Below are positions 25,946 to 34,613 of a DNA stretch of 64,000 nucleotides, piece after piece. The position numbers were made by a program, and so were the translations under genes. The notes under the pieces are model-generated. The model did not search any database. It was not told where the DNA came from and saw only the letters and a program-made list of their open reading frames with translations. Origin of the DNA: Salinimicrobium xinjiangense DSM 19287. GTDB lineage: Bacteria; Bacteroidota; Bacteroidia; Flavobacteriales; Flavobacteriaceae. The first letter of the stretch is position 1; each line of letters begins with the position of its first letter. The DNA is taken from NCBI RefSeq assembly GCF_000423585.1, contig NZ_AUIG01000011.1, positions 62,001 to 126,000 of the forward strand. The letters are read 5' to 3'.

Positions 25946-26123
25946 ATAAGATGCCGATCGAGCAGTAAAAGGATTCTTGAATGTTTCATCCATGTTTGAA
26001 TAAATATTTAAGCTATTTTTAAAAAAATCTGATTAGTACGAGCTTTGTTTTTTCTCATTGGAATATTTTTTTGGCTGCAATGTAAATAAGTACTTTAAAA
26101 TTTTTATTAACCCCACCCCTTCT

Positions 26124-26159
26124 GTAACAAATGCTACACTTGTAGGTAACAAATGTTAC
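26124..26159 (+). promoter_or_regulatory. duplicated operator upstream of the efflux genes
   Basis: GTAACAAATGCTAC (26124-26137) and GTAACAAATGTTAC (26146-26159) are direct repeats spaced 22 bp start to start, two helical turns. The second is also an inverted repeat (GTAAC-AAAT-GTTAC). It ends 48 bp before the TolC start. This form suits a TetR- or MarR-type repressor, but no such gene is adjacent. Confidence 0.6.
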
Positions 26160-26207
26160 TGATAACGGGAGATGCTAAGGGTATTTTTGTCTCACAAATT
26201 TTAAGAG

Positions 26208-27524
26208 ATGAAAAGAACAAGAACCCTTGCCCTTATTCCCATACTGTTATTTAGCTTTCTCCTGCAGGCGCAGGAGACGGTGCGAATTGGGAAAAGGGAG
26301 ATCCTGGAAAGAGTACAGGAGAATAATAGTCAGCTAAGGATCTCACAACAGGAGTTCCTGGCAGCCCGGGCGCAGTACCGGCAGACCAACGCGGTCTTTT
26401 TACCTAACATAAGCGTCTCCCACACCGGGATGACCACTAATAATCCTCTCATGGCCTTTGGTTCCAGACTGAACCAGGAGCGCGTCACCCAAAGTGATTT
26501 CGATCCCGCCCGGCTGAATAACCCCGACCGTATCGATAATTTCGCGACCAAAGTGGAAGTTCAGCAGCCGCTTATTAACCTCGACGGCTTCTGGCAGCGT
26601 GGCGCTGCGAAGAACAAAATGGAAGCTACCGGGTTGCAGAGTGAACGCACCGGGGATTACATGAAACTCGAAACCGAAAAAGCCTATATGCAGCTGCAGC
26701 TCGCCCATAAAGCGGTGACTGTTTTAGAGCAGGCGCTGGAAACGGCTCAAGCCAACCTTAGACTTGCAGAGAACAATTTTAAGCAGGGATACCTGCAGCG
26801 TTCTGATGTGCTGGCAGTGGAAGTCCGCGTGACCGAGGTGAACAACCAGTTACAGTACGCCAGGAGCAATGTGAAGAATGCGAGCGATTACCTCATGTTC
26901 CTCATGGGCGATTCCATTGACGTGGTGCTCATTCCAAAAGATTCCCTCAGCGTACAGCTGAATCCCGTTACCACCCCTAAACTTCCCGGCGACCGTGCCG
27001 ATATCAAAGCCATGGAACTGGCTGCACAGGCACGCAGGAAAATGTACACGGCAGATCAGCTGTCATTCTTGCCGAGGCTTAATGCCTTTGGAAGTTATGA
27101 GCTCTATGATGACGAGATTTTCCAGGGCGACGCTAACGGATACATGGCCGGAGTCTCTCTGACCTGGGATATTTTTGACGGAAGCAAACGCTTTGGAAAA
27201 ACCCAGCAATCCAAAGCCGAATTCAAACAGGCAGAACTGGAACTGGAACAACACGTACACCAGAGTCAGCTGGAACTTAACCGCGCCACCCGCGCATTGA
27301 AGGATGCAGAGAACAAACTGCAGCTCACCCAACTGGCCCTGGAGCAATCCAAAGAAGCCCTGCGAATACGCAACAATCGCTATGAGCAAGGCCTGGAAAA
27401 AACAACCGATCTGTTAGGCGCCGAGACACAATATTCAGAAAAGCAATTGGAATACTACCAAACGGTATATGAATATAATTATGCGGTGGCGTATCTGGAA
27501 TTCCTTACGAGTAGTATTGAGTAG
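26208..27524 (+). CDS. TolC-family outer-membrane efflux protein
   Basis: 438 residues with a signal peptide ending LLQAQE (about 1-22). Two repeated outer-membrane-efflux (OEP) halves show the typical long alpha-helical barrel segments, for example LETEKAYMQLQLAHKAVTV and LELEQHVHQSQLELNRATRAL. The family-specific C-terminal pattern ETQYSEKQLEYYQTVYEYNYAVAYLE is present. It is the outer-membrane duct for the adaptor and RND pump encoded next; the three form a standard tripartite system. A duplicated operator lies just upstream. The order TolC-adaptor-pump is usual in Bacteroidota. Confidence 0.93.
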   Translation: MKRTRTLALIPILLFSFLLQAQETVRIGKREILERVQENNSQLRISQQEFLAARAQYRQTNAVFLPNISVSHTGMTTNNPLMAFGSRLNQERVTQSDFDPARLNNPDRIDNFATKVEVQQPLINLDGFWQRGAAKNKMEATGLQSERTGDYMKLETEKAYMQLQLAHKAVTVLEQALETAQANLRLAENNFKQGYLQRSDVLAVEVRVTEVNNQLQYARSNVKNASDYLMFLMGDSIDVVLIPKDSLSVQLNPVTTPKLPGDRADIKAMELAAQARRKMYTADQLSFLPRLNAFGSYELYDDEIFQGDANGYMAGVSLTWDIFDGSKRFGKTQQSKAEFKQAELELEQHVHQSQLELNRATRALKDAENKLQLTQLALEQSKEALRIRNNRYEQGLEKTTDLLGAETQYSEKQLEYYQTVYEYNYAVAYLEFLTSSIE

Positions 27525-27530
27525 TTAGCA

Positions 27531-27750
27531 GTTGTCAGTTGTGAGTTGTCAGTTGTGAGTTGTCAGTTGTGAGTTGTCAGTTGTGAGTTGTCAGTTGTGA
27601 GTTAACCGAGAACCGAGAACCGACAACCGAGAACCGACAACTGAGAACCGACAACTGAGAACCGACAACTGAGAACCGACAACCGAGAACTGAAAACCGA
27701 CAACCGACAACAACAAACCAAAAACAACAAACAACAAACAACAAACCATA
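27531..27750. repeat. heptad arrays in opposite orientation
   Basis: Five exact tandem copies of the 14-mer GTTGTCAGTTGTGA (27531-27600) are followed by fifteen heptads of the AACCGAC/AACCGAG/AACTGAG type (27604-27708), then AACAACA heptads to the start codon region. The first array read on the other strand is AACTGAC/AACTCAC, so the two arrays can partly pair as a long hairpin between the TolC and adaptor genes. Confidence 0.9.
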
Positions 27751-27754
27751 GAAA

Positions 27755-28837
27755 ATGAAAAAATTGATTTACACAACAATAATTGCTTCCCTGGGATTAT
27801 TTGCGACGAGCTGCGGAGGCGATGATAAAAAACAGGCGGTGAATGAAGGTCCCGTTGTATCTGTGCAGGTGGAAACACCTTCGGGGGCGGGAGATCGTTT
27901 TCTCACTGCCAGCGGACAAATTGAAGCGGTAAACAGCGCCACCCTAAGCACCCGCCTAATGGGCTTTGTCGATGACATCCACGTGAACGTGGGGGACAAA
28001 GTGAGCAAAGGACAGCTGCTGGTTTCCATTAATAACTCTGATCTGCAGGCCAAGCGTGCCCAGGTAAACGCCGGCATCACCGAAGCTGAAGCCGCTTTCA
28101 ACAACGCCCAAAAAGATTACGAGCGCTTCAAGGCACTTTACGAAGAGCAGTCGGCTTCCCAAAAGGAGATGGACGACCAGACTGCACGTTTCGAGATGGC
28201 GCAGGCCAGACTTGAAGCTGCCAAACAAATGAGAAATGAGGTGAACTCACAGTTTGCTTATGTGAACATCCGTGCTCCCTTTAGCGGAGTGATCACCAAC
28301 AAATTTGCCGAGGAAGGCACCATGGCCAATCCTGGTCAGCCACTTTTAGCCATTGAGGCGCCGGGGAACTTTGAGGTGACTGCGAGGGTTCCGGAATCAA
28401 GTATTTCCAAAATAGAAACAGGAACCAGTGTCGATGTGATCGTAAAGTCTGTTGACCAGACCGTTCCGGGAACTGTTGCCGAGGTAAGTACTTCGGCCAG
28501 CAACACCGGCGGACAATACCTGGTGAAAGTGGCTCTTGAAGACACTGAAGCCGATTTGAAATCGGGCATGTATGCCACGGTGAGGTTTCCGGTAGAGAAG
28601 CAGGAAAATACTACTGAAGCTGTAATGATCCCGGCTGAAGCCATCATTACCCGCGGTGACCTGAAAGGAGTTTATACCGTGAGTCAGCAGAATACCGCGA
28701 TGCTGAGATGGTTGAGACTGGGAAGAACGTACGGAGACCGCGTAGAAGTTCTTAGCGGACTTAACCCTGATGAAGCCTATATAGTTTCGGCAGACGGAAA
28801 ATTGTTCAACGGAGCAAAAGTTAGTTTAAAGGAGTAA
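27755..28837 (+). CDS. RND efflux periplasmic adaptor (membrane fusion protein)
   Basis: 360 residues. A lipoprotein signal (LGLFATSC, Cys20) anchors it to a membrane. Domains in order: a first half of the lipoyl/barrel-sandwich (about 55-90, VDDIHVNVGDKVSKGQLL), a coiled coil (about 95-155), the second lipoyl half (RAPFSGVITNKFAEEGTM), a beta-barrel (about 210-280) and a membrane-proximal domain (about 290-358). This is the standard HlyD/AcrA architecture. It connects the pump at 28958 with the TolC protein at 26208. Confidence 0.94.
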   Translation: MKKLIYTTIIASLGLFATSCGGDDKKQAVNEGPVVSVQVETPSGAGDRFLTASGQIEAVNSATLSTRLMGFVDDIHVNVGDKVSKGQLLVSINNSDLQAKRAQVNAGITEAEAAFNNAQKDYERFKALYEEQSASQKEMDDQTARFEMAQARLEAAKQMRNEVNSQFAYVNIRAPFSGVITNKFAEEGTMANPGQPLLAIEAPGNFEVTARVPESSISKIETGTSVDVIVKSVDQTVPGTVAEVSTSASNTGGQYLVKVALEDTEADLKSGMYATVRFPVEKQENTTEAVMIPAEAIITRGDLKGVYTVSQQNTAMLRWLRLGRTYGDRVEVLSGLNPDEAYIVSADGKLFNGAKVSLKE

Positions 28838-28957
28838 AGATGCGTTAAGGATTGAGGCAGTTATCCTCCCGACCGCAGGAAGGGAGATAGCGCCGAAAGC
28901 CTGACCCCGCCAAAGCTTAAGCGAAGGTGGGGAAACGCCCAAACAACCATAAACAAT

Positions 28958-31900
28958 ATGAAAGAAGGATTAGCAGGCAAGATTGCCAAAGGCTTTATAA
29001 ATTCAAAACTGACGGTGTTGCTCATGATCGTGTTCATGATCGTGGGTGTGTACGCGTCGTTTTTAATTCCCCGCGAGGAAGAGCCGCAGATCGACGTGCC
29101 CATGGCCGACATTTTTGTAGGCTACCCGGGAGCCAGCCCTACCGAGGTGGAACAGCGCATTATCAAACCCCTGGAAAAGATGGTTTCCAATATTCCGGGT
29201 GTGGAGTACGTCTACTCTACCTCCATGGAAGAACAGGGGATGTTGATCGTGCAGTTCTACGTGGGCGAGGATATTGAACGTTCCTATGTGAAGCTCTACA
29301 ACGAGCTCATGAAGAATATGGACCAGTTCCCGCCAAATGTTACTCAGCCGCTGGTGAAGACGCGGGCTATTGACGATGTTCCGGTGCTGGGGCTTACCCT
29401 GTGGAGCGAAAATTATGATGATTACCAGCTGCGGCAAATGGCCAACGAGCTGCGGCACGAGATCGAAAAGGTGGAGGATGTTTCTATTGTGAACACCATT
29501 GGGGGCCGTGACAGGCAGCTGCGCGTGGTGCTCGACAAGGACCGGATGGCTGCCAGCGGAGTTGATATGCTGGGGGTTTCTGAAAAGATCAAAGCCTCGA
29601 ATCAGCAGCTTTCCTCCGGAAGTTTTGACCGCAACGACAGTGAAGTTCTGGTTAGCTCCGGAAGCTTTTTGGAATCTCCGGCAGATGTGGAGAACCTCAT
29701 CGTGGGCGTCAATAACGGGCAACCGGTATACCTGAAGCAAATTGCAACGGTACAGGACGGGCCAGAGATCTCAGATTCCTATGTGAACTTTGGATTTGGA
29801 CAGGCAATAAATGCTTCGGAATATCCCGGGGAATATCCTGCGGTCACCCTATCTGTAGCGAAGCGAAAGGGAGCCGACGCGATGAAGATCGCCGATGTGA
29901 TCCTGGAAAAAGTAGAACACCTGCAAACGAACCTTATACCCGAAGATGTGCACGTGGAAGTGACCCGAAACTACGGGGAAACTGCATCGCACAAAGTAGG
30001 AGAATTATTGCTGCACCTTATCGGTGCGATCATAGCCGTGACTCTTGTTGTGATGCTGGCTATGGGATGGCGCGGCGGACTGGTAGTATTCCTTTCGGTA
30101 CCCATCACCTTTGCCCTTACGCTGCTCAGCTATTACATGCTGGATTACACCCTGAACAGGATCACATTATTTGCCCTGGTTTTCGTAACCGGTATCGTGG
30201 TGGATGACTCGATCATTATTGCCGAGAACATGCACCGGCACTTCAAGATGAAACGCCTGCCGTTCAAACAGGCTGCACTATATGCCATCAACGAGGTGGG
30301 GAACCCAACTATCCTGGCGACCTTTACGGTAATTGCATCGGTACTGCCGATGGCCTTCGTAAGCGGATTGATGGGACCCTATATGAGCCCGATGCCAATT
30401 GGAGCTTCTATCGCGATGATCCTGTCACTGTTCGTGGCACTTACCATTACTCCGTATCTCGGATTCATCTTTTTGCGTGAAAAGGAGAAAAAAGGAAAAC
30501 CGGTAAAAGAGGCTCAAAAAATTGAAGATTCGATGATCTATCGCGTCTACAAACGCTTTGAGGAGCCGCTTATCGATAATCCGAAGATCCGTTGGGGATT
30601 CTTGGGTCTAACCGCCTTCCTTTTATTAGGATCTGTAGCCCTGTTCTTTACTAAAGACGTAGCCGTGAAAATGCTGCCTTTTGACAACAAGAATGAATTT
30701 CAGGTAGTGATCGATATGCCCGAAGGAACAACTTTAGAGAGAACAGCCGTAGTGACCAAAGAAGTAGGTCAATACCTAAGCGGAAGCGAACAGGTAGTGA
30801 ATTACCAGACCTACATTGGCACCTCTGCCCCTATCACCTTCAACGGACTCGTACGTCACTACGACCTGCGCGGAGCGAGCAACACCGCCGATATTCAGGT
30901 GAACCTGTTGCCTAAAGGCGACCGAAGCCTGCAGAGTCACGACATTGCAAAACTATTGCGCCCGGATATTCAGGCAATAGGAGATAAATACGGCGCAAAT
31001 ATCAAGCTGGTAGAAGTTCCGCCGGGACCTCCGGTATTATCAACTATAGTTGCGGAAGTCTACGGACCTGATTATGAAACACAGATCGCGCTGGCAGACA
31101 GTATTCAGACTATCCTTCACAACACAGAAGACGTGGTGGATATTGACTGGATGGTCGAAGCCGATCAGAAAGAATACAAGTTCGAGATCGATAAGGAAAA
31201 GGCGATGCTTTATGGAATCGCACCTCAGCAGATCGTGTACACGCTGAATTCTGCTTTGGGAGAAAGAGCGATCACGCAGCTGTATGACGAGGAAGCTACC
31301 CAGCGGGTAGGTATTGTCCTGGCACTTGATGAGGAGGAAAAATCCTCTGTTCAGGATATCATGCAGATAAACATCGCTTCCCAACAGGGACAGATGATCC
31401 CCATTGCCGACCTGGTAACGCCGACGGAAGTGATTAGGGACAAGAGCATCTATCGCAAGAATCAGAAGCGTGTGGTATATGTACTGGCCGATATGGCCGG
31501 AGAACTGGAGAGTCCGGTTTACGCCATCCTCGGAATGGAAGACAAACTAAAGCAGATTGAATTGCCTGCAGGATATGAGATCAGCGACCTGTATATGGGT
31601 CAGCCGCAATATGAAGATGACTATACCGTGAAATGGGACGGAGAATGGCAGATCACCTTAGAAGTATTCCGTGATCTTGGGATCGCATTTTTGGGAGTGA
31701 TCGTGATCATTTACATCCTCATCGTGGGCTGGTTCCAGAACTTCAGAGCCCCTATTGTGATGATGGTAGCCATTCCGCTATCGCTGATCGGGATCGTGCT
31801 GGGCCACTGGATCATGGGCGCCTTCTTTACCGCTACTTCCTTTATAGGAATGATCGCGCTCGCCGGGATCATGGTACGGAACTCGGTGCTGCTCATTGAC

Positions 31901-32203
31901 TTTGTGAACCTCCGACTCGAAGACGGAATTCCGTTGAAGCAGGCAGTGATCGAAGCCGGTGCCGTAAGAACAACTCCAATCCTGTTAACCGCAGGTACGG
32001 TAGTGATCGGAGCCTTCGTGATCCTCTTCGACCCAATTTTCCAGGGACTCGCTATCTCGCTGATGGGAGGAACGATCGTTTCAACCTTCCTTACGCTCCT
32101 GGTAGTGCCGTTGGTGTACTACATGATCGAGAGAAAGAAGTATGAAGACAGGGAGGAGAAACCGGAGGTTGTGGAAGAAAAAGAACCGGTAGAAGTGGAA
32201 TAG
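28958..32203 (+). CDS. RND-family efflux permease (AcrB/AcrD/AcrF type)
   Basis: 1081-residue inner-membrane proton antiporter. It has the usual twelve helices and two large periplasmic loops. The paired aspartates of the proton relay are in FVTGIVVDDSIIIAEN. The pattern GIMVRNSVLLIDF marks helix 10-11, and the C-terminus has a short acidic tail (EKPEVVEEKEPVEVE). The aspartate pair and length suit a hydrophobic/amphiphilic exporter (HAE) rather than a heavy-metal (CusA) pump, but the specificity is not certain. It follows the adaptor by 120 bp and is followed by repeat arrays. Confidence 0.94.
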   Translation: MKEGLAGKIAKGFINSKLTVLLMIVFMIVGVYASFLIPREEEPQIDVPMADIFVGYPGASPTEVEQRIIKPLEKMVSNIPGVEYVYSTSMEEQGMLIVQFYVGEDIERSYVKLYNELMKNMDQFPPNVTQPLVKTRAIDDVPVLGLTLWSENYDDYQLRQMANELRHEIEKVEDVSIVNTIGGRDRQLRVVLDKDRMAASGVDMLGVSEKIKASNQQLSSGSFDRNDSEVLVSSGSFLESPADVENLIVGVNNGQPVYLKQIATVQDGPEISDSYVNFGFGQAINASEYPGEYPAVTLSVAKRKGADAMKIADVILEKVEHLQTNLIPEDVHVEVTRNYGETASHKVGELLLHLIGAIIAVTLVVMLAMGWRGGLVVFLSVPITFALTLLSYYMLDYTLNRITLFALVFVTGIVVDDSIIIAENMHRHFKMKRLPFKQAALYAINEVGNPTILATFTVIASVLPMAFVSGLMGPYMSPMPIGASIAMILSLFVALTITPYLGFIFLREKEKKGKPVKEAQKIEDSMIYRVYKRFEEPLIDNPKIRWGFLGLTAFLLLGSVALFFTKDVAVKMLPFDNKNEFQVVIDMPEGTTLERTAVVTKEVGQYLSGSEQVVNYQTYIGTSAPITFNGLVRHYDLRGASNTADIQVNLLPKGDRSLQSHDIAKLLRPDIQAIGDKYGANIKLVEVPPGPPVLSTIVAEVYGPDYETQIALADSIQTILHNTEDVVDIDWMVEADQKEYKFEIDKEKAMLYGIAPQQIVYTLNSALGERAITQLYDEEATQRVGIVLALDEEEKSSVQDIMQINIASQQGQMIPIADLVTPTEVIRDKSIYRKNQKRVVYVLADMAGELESPVYAILGMEDKLKQIELPAGYEISDLYMGQPQYEDDYTVKWDGEWQITLEVFRDLGIAFLGVIVIIYILIVGWFQNFRAPIVMMVAIPLSLIGIVLGHWIMGAFFTATSFIGMIALAGIMVRNSVLLIDFVNLRLEDGIPLKQAVIEAGAVRTTPILLTAGTVVIGAFVILFDPIFQGLAISLMGGTIVSTFLTLLVVPLVYYMIERKKYEDREEKPEVVEEKEPVEVE

Positions 32204-32727
32204 AACAGAGTTGTGAGTTGTCAGTTGTCAGTTGTGGGTTGTGGATTGTGGGTTGCGAGTTGCGGGTTGCGGGTTGCGTGTTGTGAGTTAGGTTGCAATA
32301 CGATTGTCACACTGAGCCAGCAACTGCAGGGAGCGACGAGCCTGTCCTGAGTTTAGCGAAGGATCGAAGTGCTTTCTAAACGGTTGCTGGTGGTTAGTTG
32401 CCGGTGGAACCAAAAACCCTTCTCCCCCTTTAGGGGCCGGGGGGTATAACGAAGTACGAAGTTAGAATTACGAAGGAATGAACTAAAAAATACTAGAAGC
32501 CACAATACCTTTTTCGGCTCCTCCCGACACTTCGGGATAGGGCGGGGCAGAACGAAAAAAGAGATCGAAGACGAGCCTTTAACCGAGAACCGATAACTGA
32601 GAACAGACAACCGAGAACCGACAACCGAGAACCGAACCGAGAACCGAGAACTGAGAACCGACAACAGAAAACCGAACACCGAAAACCAACATTAAACCTT
32701 AATCCTTAGACCTTAAACATTTACAAG
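32204..32727. repeat. spacer with two heptad arrays and dispersed repeats
   Basis: Begins with GTTGTCA/GTTGTGG/GTTGCGG heptads (about 32210-32289). Next is a GTCACACTGAGC...GAAGGATCGAAGTG element (32310-32371), a CCCCCTTTAGGGGCCGGGGGG palindrome (about 32415-32436), and a second array AACCGAG/AACCGAC/AACTGAG (32581-32690) in the opposite sense. It repeats, more loosely, the plan of the array between the TolC and adaptor genes. Confidence 0.75.
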
Positions 32728-33033
32728 ATGAAACTACTAATAGTAACCAGCGTAGCCGCCTTTCAGAAGGATGTGCTAAAGCTCTTCAAAAAAGCAAAAA
32801 TTGAAGCCTTCAGCTCTTCGGAGATCGATGGCTATAAGAACGGAAATAACCTGGTGGCCACACAAAGCTGGTTTCCGGGGGAAAAGGGAGGCAATGAATC
32901 CTCCATGTTCTTCTCGTTCACAGATGAGGAGAAGATCACCGAATTCTTCAGCCATGTGCGTGAATTCAATAATAAACTGGAGACCAATAACCCTGTGCGT
33001 GCAGTGGTGGTCCCCATAGAACAATCGATCTAA
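32728..33033 (+). CDS. small PII-like protein next to the RND pump
   Basis: 101 residues: MKLLIVTSVAAFQKDVLKLFKKAKIEAFSSSEIDGYK opens a predicted beta-alpha-beta unit. The end, LETNNPVRAVVVPIEQSI, gives a final strand. Size and the predicted ferredoxin-like double beta-alpha-beta pattern resemble the PII/CutA superfamily, and I recall similar genes beside RND pumps in Flavobacteriaceae. No T-loop tyrosine or ATP-binding signature of true PII is evident. A sensor or regulator role for the pump is a guess. Confidence 0.6.
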   Translation: MKLLIVTSVAAFQKDVLKLFKKAKIEAFSSSEIDGYKNGNNLVATQSWFPGEKGGNESSMFFSFTDEEKITEFFSHVREFNNKLETNNPVRAVVVPIEQSI

Positions 33034-33093
33034 CAATGAACAATGATCAATTAACAATTAACTAATAACTATTAACCATTAACAATTAACTAT
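33031..33093 (+). repeat. nine exact heptads filling an intergenic gap
   Basis: TAACAAT, GAACAAT, GATCAAT, TAACAAT, TAACTAA, TAACTAT, TAACCAT, TAACAAT, TAACTAT follow each other without a break. They begin in the stop codon of the upstream gene and end one base before the next ATG. Confidence 0.9.
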
Positions 33094-33094
33094 C

Positions 33095-33316
33095 ATGCTA
33101 AACAGAATAATACGCGGCATCGCCGGAACATTTATCCTTATAAGCCTTTTACTGGCAGTTTATGTAAACATCAACTGGTTGTGGTTCACAGCTTTCGTAG
33201 GCGTGAATTTATTACAATCTTCCCTTACACAATGGTGTTTGATGGAAGATATTCTGAAGAAATTCGGAATAAAAAATGAAAAGCCACAAGTGAAGGAATC
33301 CCGCTCAAAAGCATAG
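33095..33316 (+). CDS. DUF2892 small inner-membrane protein
   Basis: 73 residues: two membrane helices (about 8-26 and 30-48) and a charged tail. The pattern MLNRIIRGIAGTFILISLLLAV...NWLWFTAFVGVNLLQSSLTQWCLMEDIL fits DUF2892, the YgaP-type membrane segment. In other bacteria this domain is often linked to rhodanese or sulfur handling; here it stands alone behind the efflux genes. The role is unknown. Confidence 0.8.
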   Translation: MLNRIIRGIAGTFILISLLLAVYVNINWLWFTAFVGVNLLQSSLTQWCLMEDILKKFGIKNEKPQVKESRSKA

Positions 33317-33413
33317 GATTTTACCGGAGTACAGCTGAAAATTTCCCGAACATGACGAATTGCATCTTTCGGGAACCGGCAGTTTTATAAATTAACCTGT
33401 TAAATCAATTCTT

Positions 33414-34439
33414 ATGAAGAATCTTCTTTTTTCTGTTTTTGCTCTTTTCTTCCTCGCGGGATGCCAGGATAGGAAAGCAGAATACATACGGCAGGACACA
33501 GCTGAATTTCGATTTACGGCCAAACAGCAGGAACATCCCGGCAAAAAGTTGATGGAAACTTATTGCTATACCTGCCACAGCCCCAGTGCACCCATGATGG
33601 AAGGAAGGATTGGTCCGCCAATGGCTGCAGTAAAAGCGCACTACCTGATGGGAGAGCCCTCGAGGGAGGAGTTTGTGCAACAAATAGTCTCTTTCGTAGA
33701 TGAACCTTCTATTGAGTATTCAAAGATGCCCGGTGCAATCAAACGTTTCGGATTAATGCCCTATCAGCAATATCCTGACGGGGCCATAGAGAAGATTGCC
33801 GAATACATATATGAATATCAGATCGAAGAACCCGAATGGTTCGCCGAACACTGGAAAGGAGGTCCCGGCAAGGGTATGTACCGGCAACAAGGTCGGCCAA
33901 TGCGGCAAGGTATGGGACAGGGAATGGGCAGAGGAATGGGCATGCAGCAGCAAAATCCGGCCAATAAAGGCATGGAAATAGCCTCGGAAACCAAAAAGCT
34001 GCTTGGCCAGAACCTGATGGGAGCCATTCAGAAAGAAGGAACTCTTCACGCCCTGGAATTTTGTAATGTGGAGGCCATCCCGCTGACTACTTCCATGGAA
34101 GAAAAGTACAACGCCACTGTGCAAAGGGTTTCAGACAAGAACCGTAATCCGCAGAACGAAGCAACTCCCGCGGAAGCAGAGTTGGTTGATTATTTCGCTG
34201 AACAAATAAAGGCGGGAGAGGATCCGCAGCCGGTATTGATTCCTGAAAAAGGCAAAACCCGCTTCTACTATCCCATAGTCACCAATACCATGTGCCTTCA
34301 ATGCCACGGCAAACCTGAAGACATCGAGCCGCAGGTAAGAGAGAAGATCCTGAAGCTGTATCCACAGGACAAGGCAGTAGGCTATTCAGAAAATGAAGTG
34401 CGCGGGATTTGGAGGATTGAACTTCCTAACAAGCGCTAA
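33414..34439 (+). CDS. lipoprotein cytochrome c with DUF3365 domain
   Basis: 341 residues with a lipoprotein signal (FFLAGC, Cys17). The N-terminal class-I-like cytochrome domain has CYTCH at 51-55 and a possible methionine ligand in GLMPYQQ near 115. A linker (about 149-187) is rich in Gly, Met and Gln (GKGMYRQQG...RQGMGQGMGRGMGMQQQ). The C-terminal DUF3365 (Tll0287-like) domain carries a second haem site CLQCH at 294-298. DUF3365 is usually a haem-based sensor or electron-transfer module. The likely place is the periplasmic face or outer membrane. It is monocistronic with a strong terminator; haem attachment would depend on CcsBA at 5.2-8.4 kb. Confidence 0.88.
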   Translation: MKNLLFSVFALFFLAGCQDRKAEYIRQDTAEFRFTAKQQEHPGKKLMETYCYTCHSPSAPMMEGRIGPPMAAVKAHYLMGEPSREEFVQQIVSFVDEPSIEYSKMPGAIKRFGLMPYQQYPDGAIEKIAEYIYEYQIEEPEWFAEHWKGGPGKGMYRQQGRPMRQGMGQGMGRGMGMQQQNPANKGMEIASETKKLLGQNLMGAIQKEGTLHALEFCNVEAIPLTTSMEEKYNATVQRVSDKNRNPQNEATPAEAELVDYFAEQIKAGEDPQPVLIPEKGKTRFYYPIVTNTMCLQCHGKPEDIEPQVREKILKLYPQDKAVGYSENEVRGIWRIELPNKR

Positions 34440-34465
34440 CCTAAGTGGACAAGGTCAATAATTTA

Positions 34466-34504
34466 AAGTCTCTTCAAAAAAGGTATTTTTGAAGGGACTT
34501 TTTT
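34466..34504 (+). terminator. terminator after the DUF3365 cytochrome
   Basis: AAGTCTCTTCAAAAA (34466-34480), loop AGGTA, TTTTTGAAGGGACTT (34486-34500) and further T residues. One mismatch in a 15-bp stem. Confidence 0.85.
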
Positions 34505-34532
34505 CATGGATTACGGTTTCCCTCATACTGCT

Positions 34533-34556
34533 TTAACAAAATATTAATAAATTTAC
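34533..34556 (+). promoter_or_regulatory. recurring promoter-like element (copy at 34533)
   Basis: TTAACAAAATAT then TAATAAATTTAC, preceded by TTACGGTTTCCC, 57 bp before the TTG start of the RCC1 lipoprotein gene. Confidence 0.5.
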
Positions 34557-34613
34557 CCTGAAGGTATAATACCCTTTATACAAAAGAGGCAAACCTAAAT
34601 TAAAACTGAAAAA

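Noticed and set aside
27531-27750. Possible CRISPR array
   Set aside because: Units are 7 or 14 bp, contiguous and without spacers; no cas gene in the window.
28958-32203. Heavy-metal (CusA-type) specificity of the RND pump
   Set aside because: The paired aspartates and lack of the CusA methionine pattern in the porter domain suit an HAE-type exporter better; not certain.
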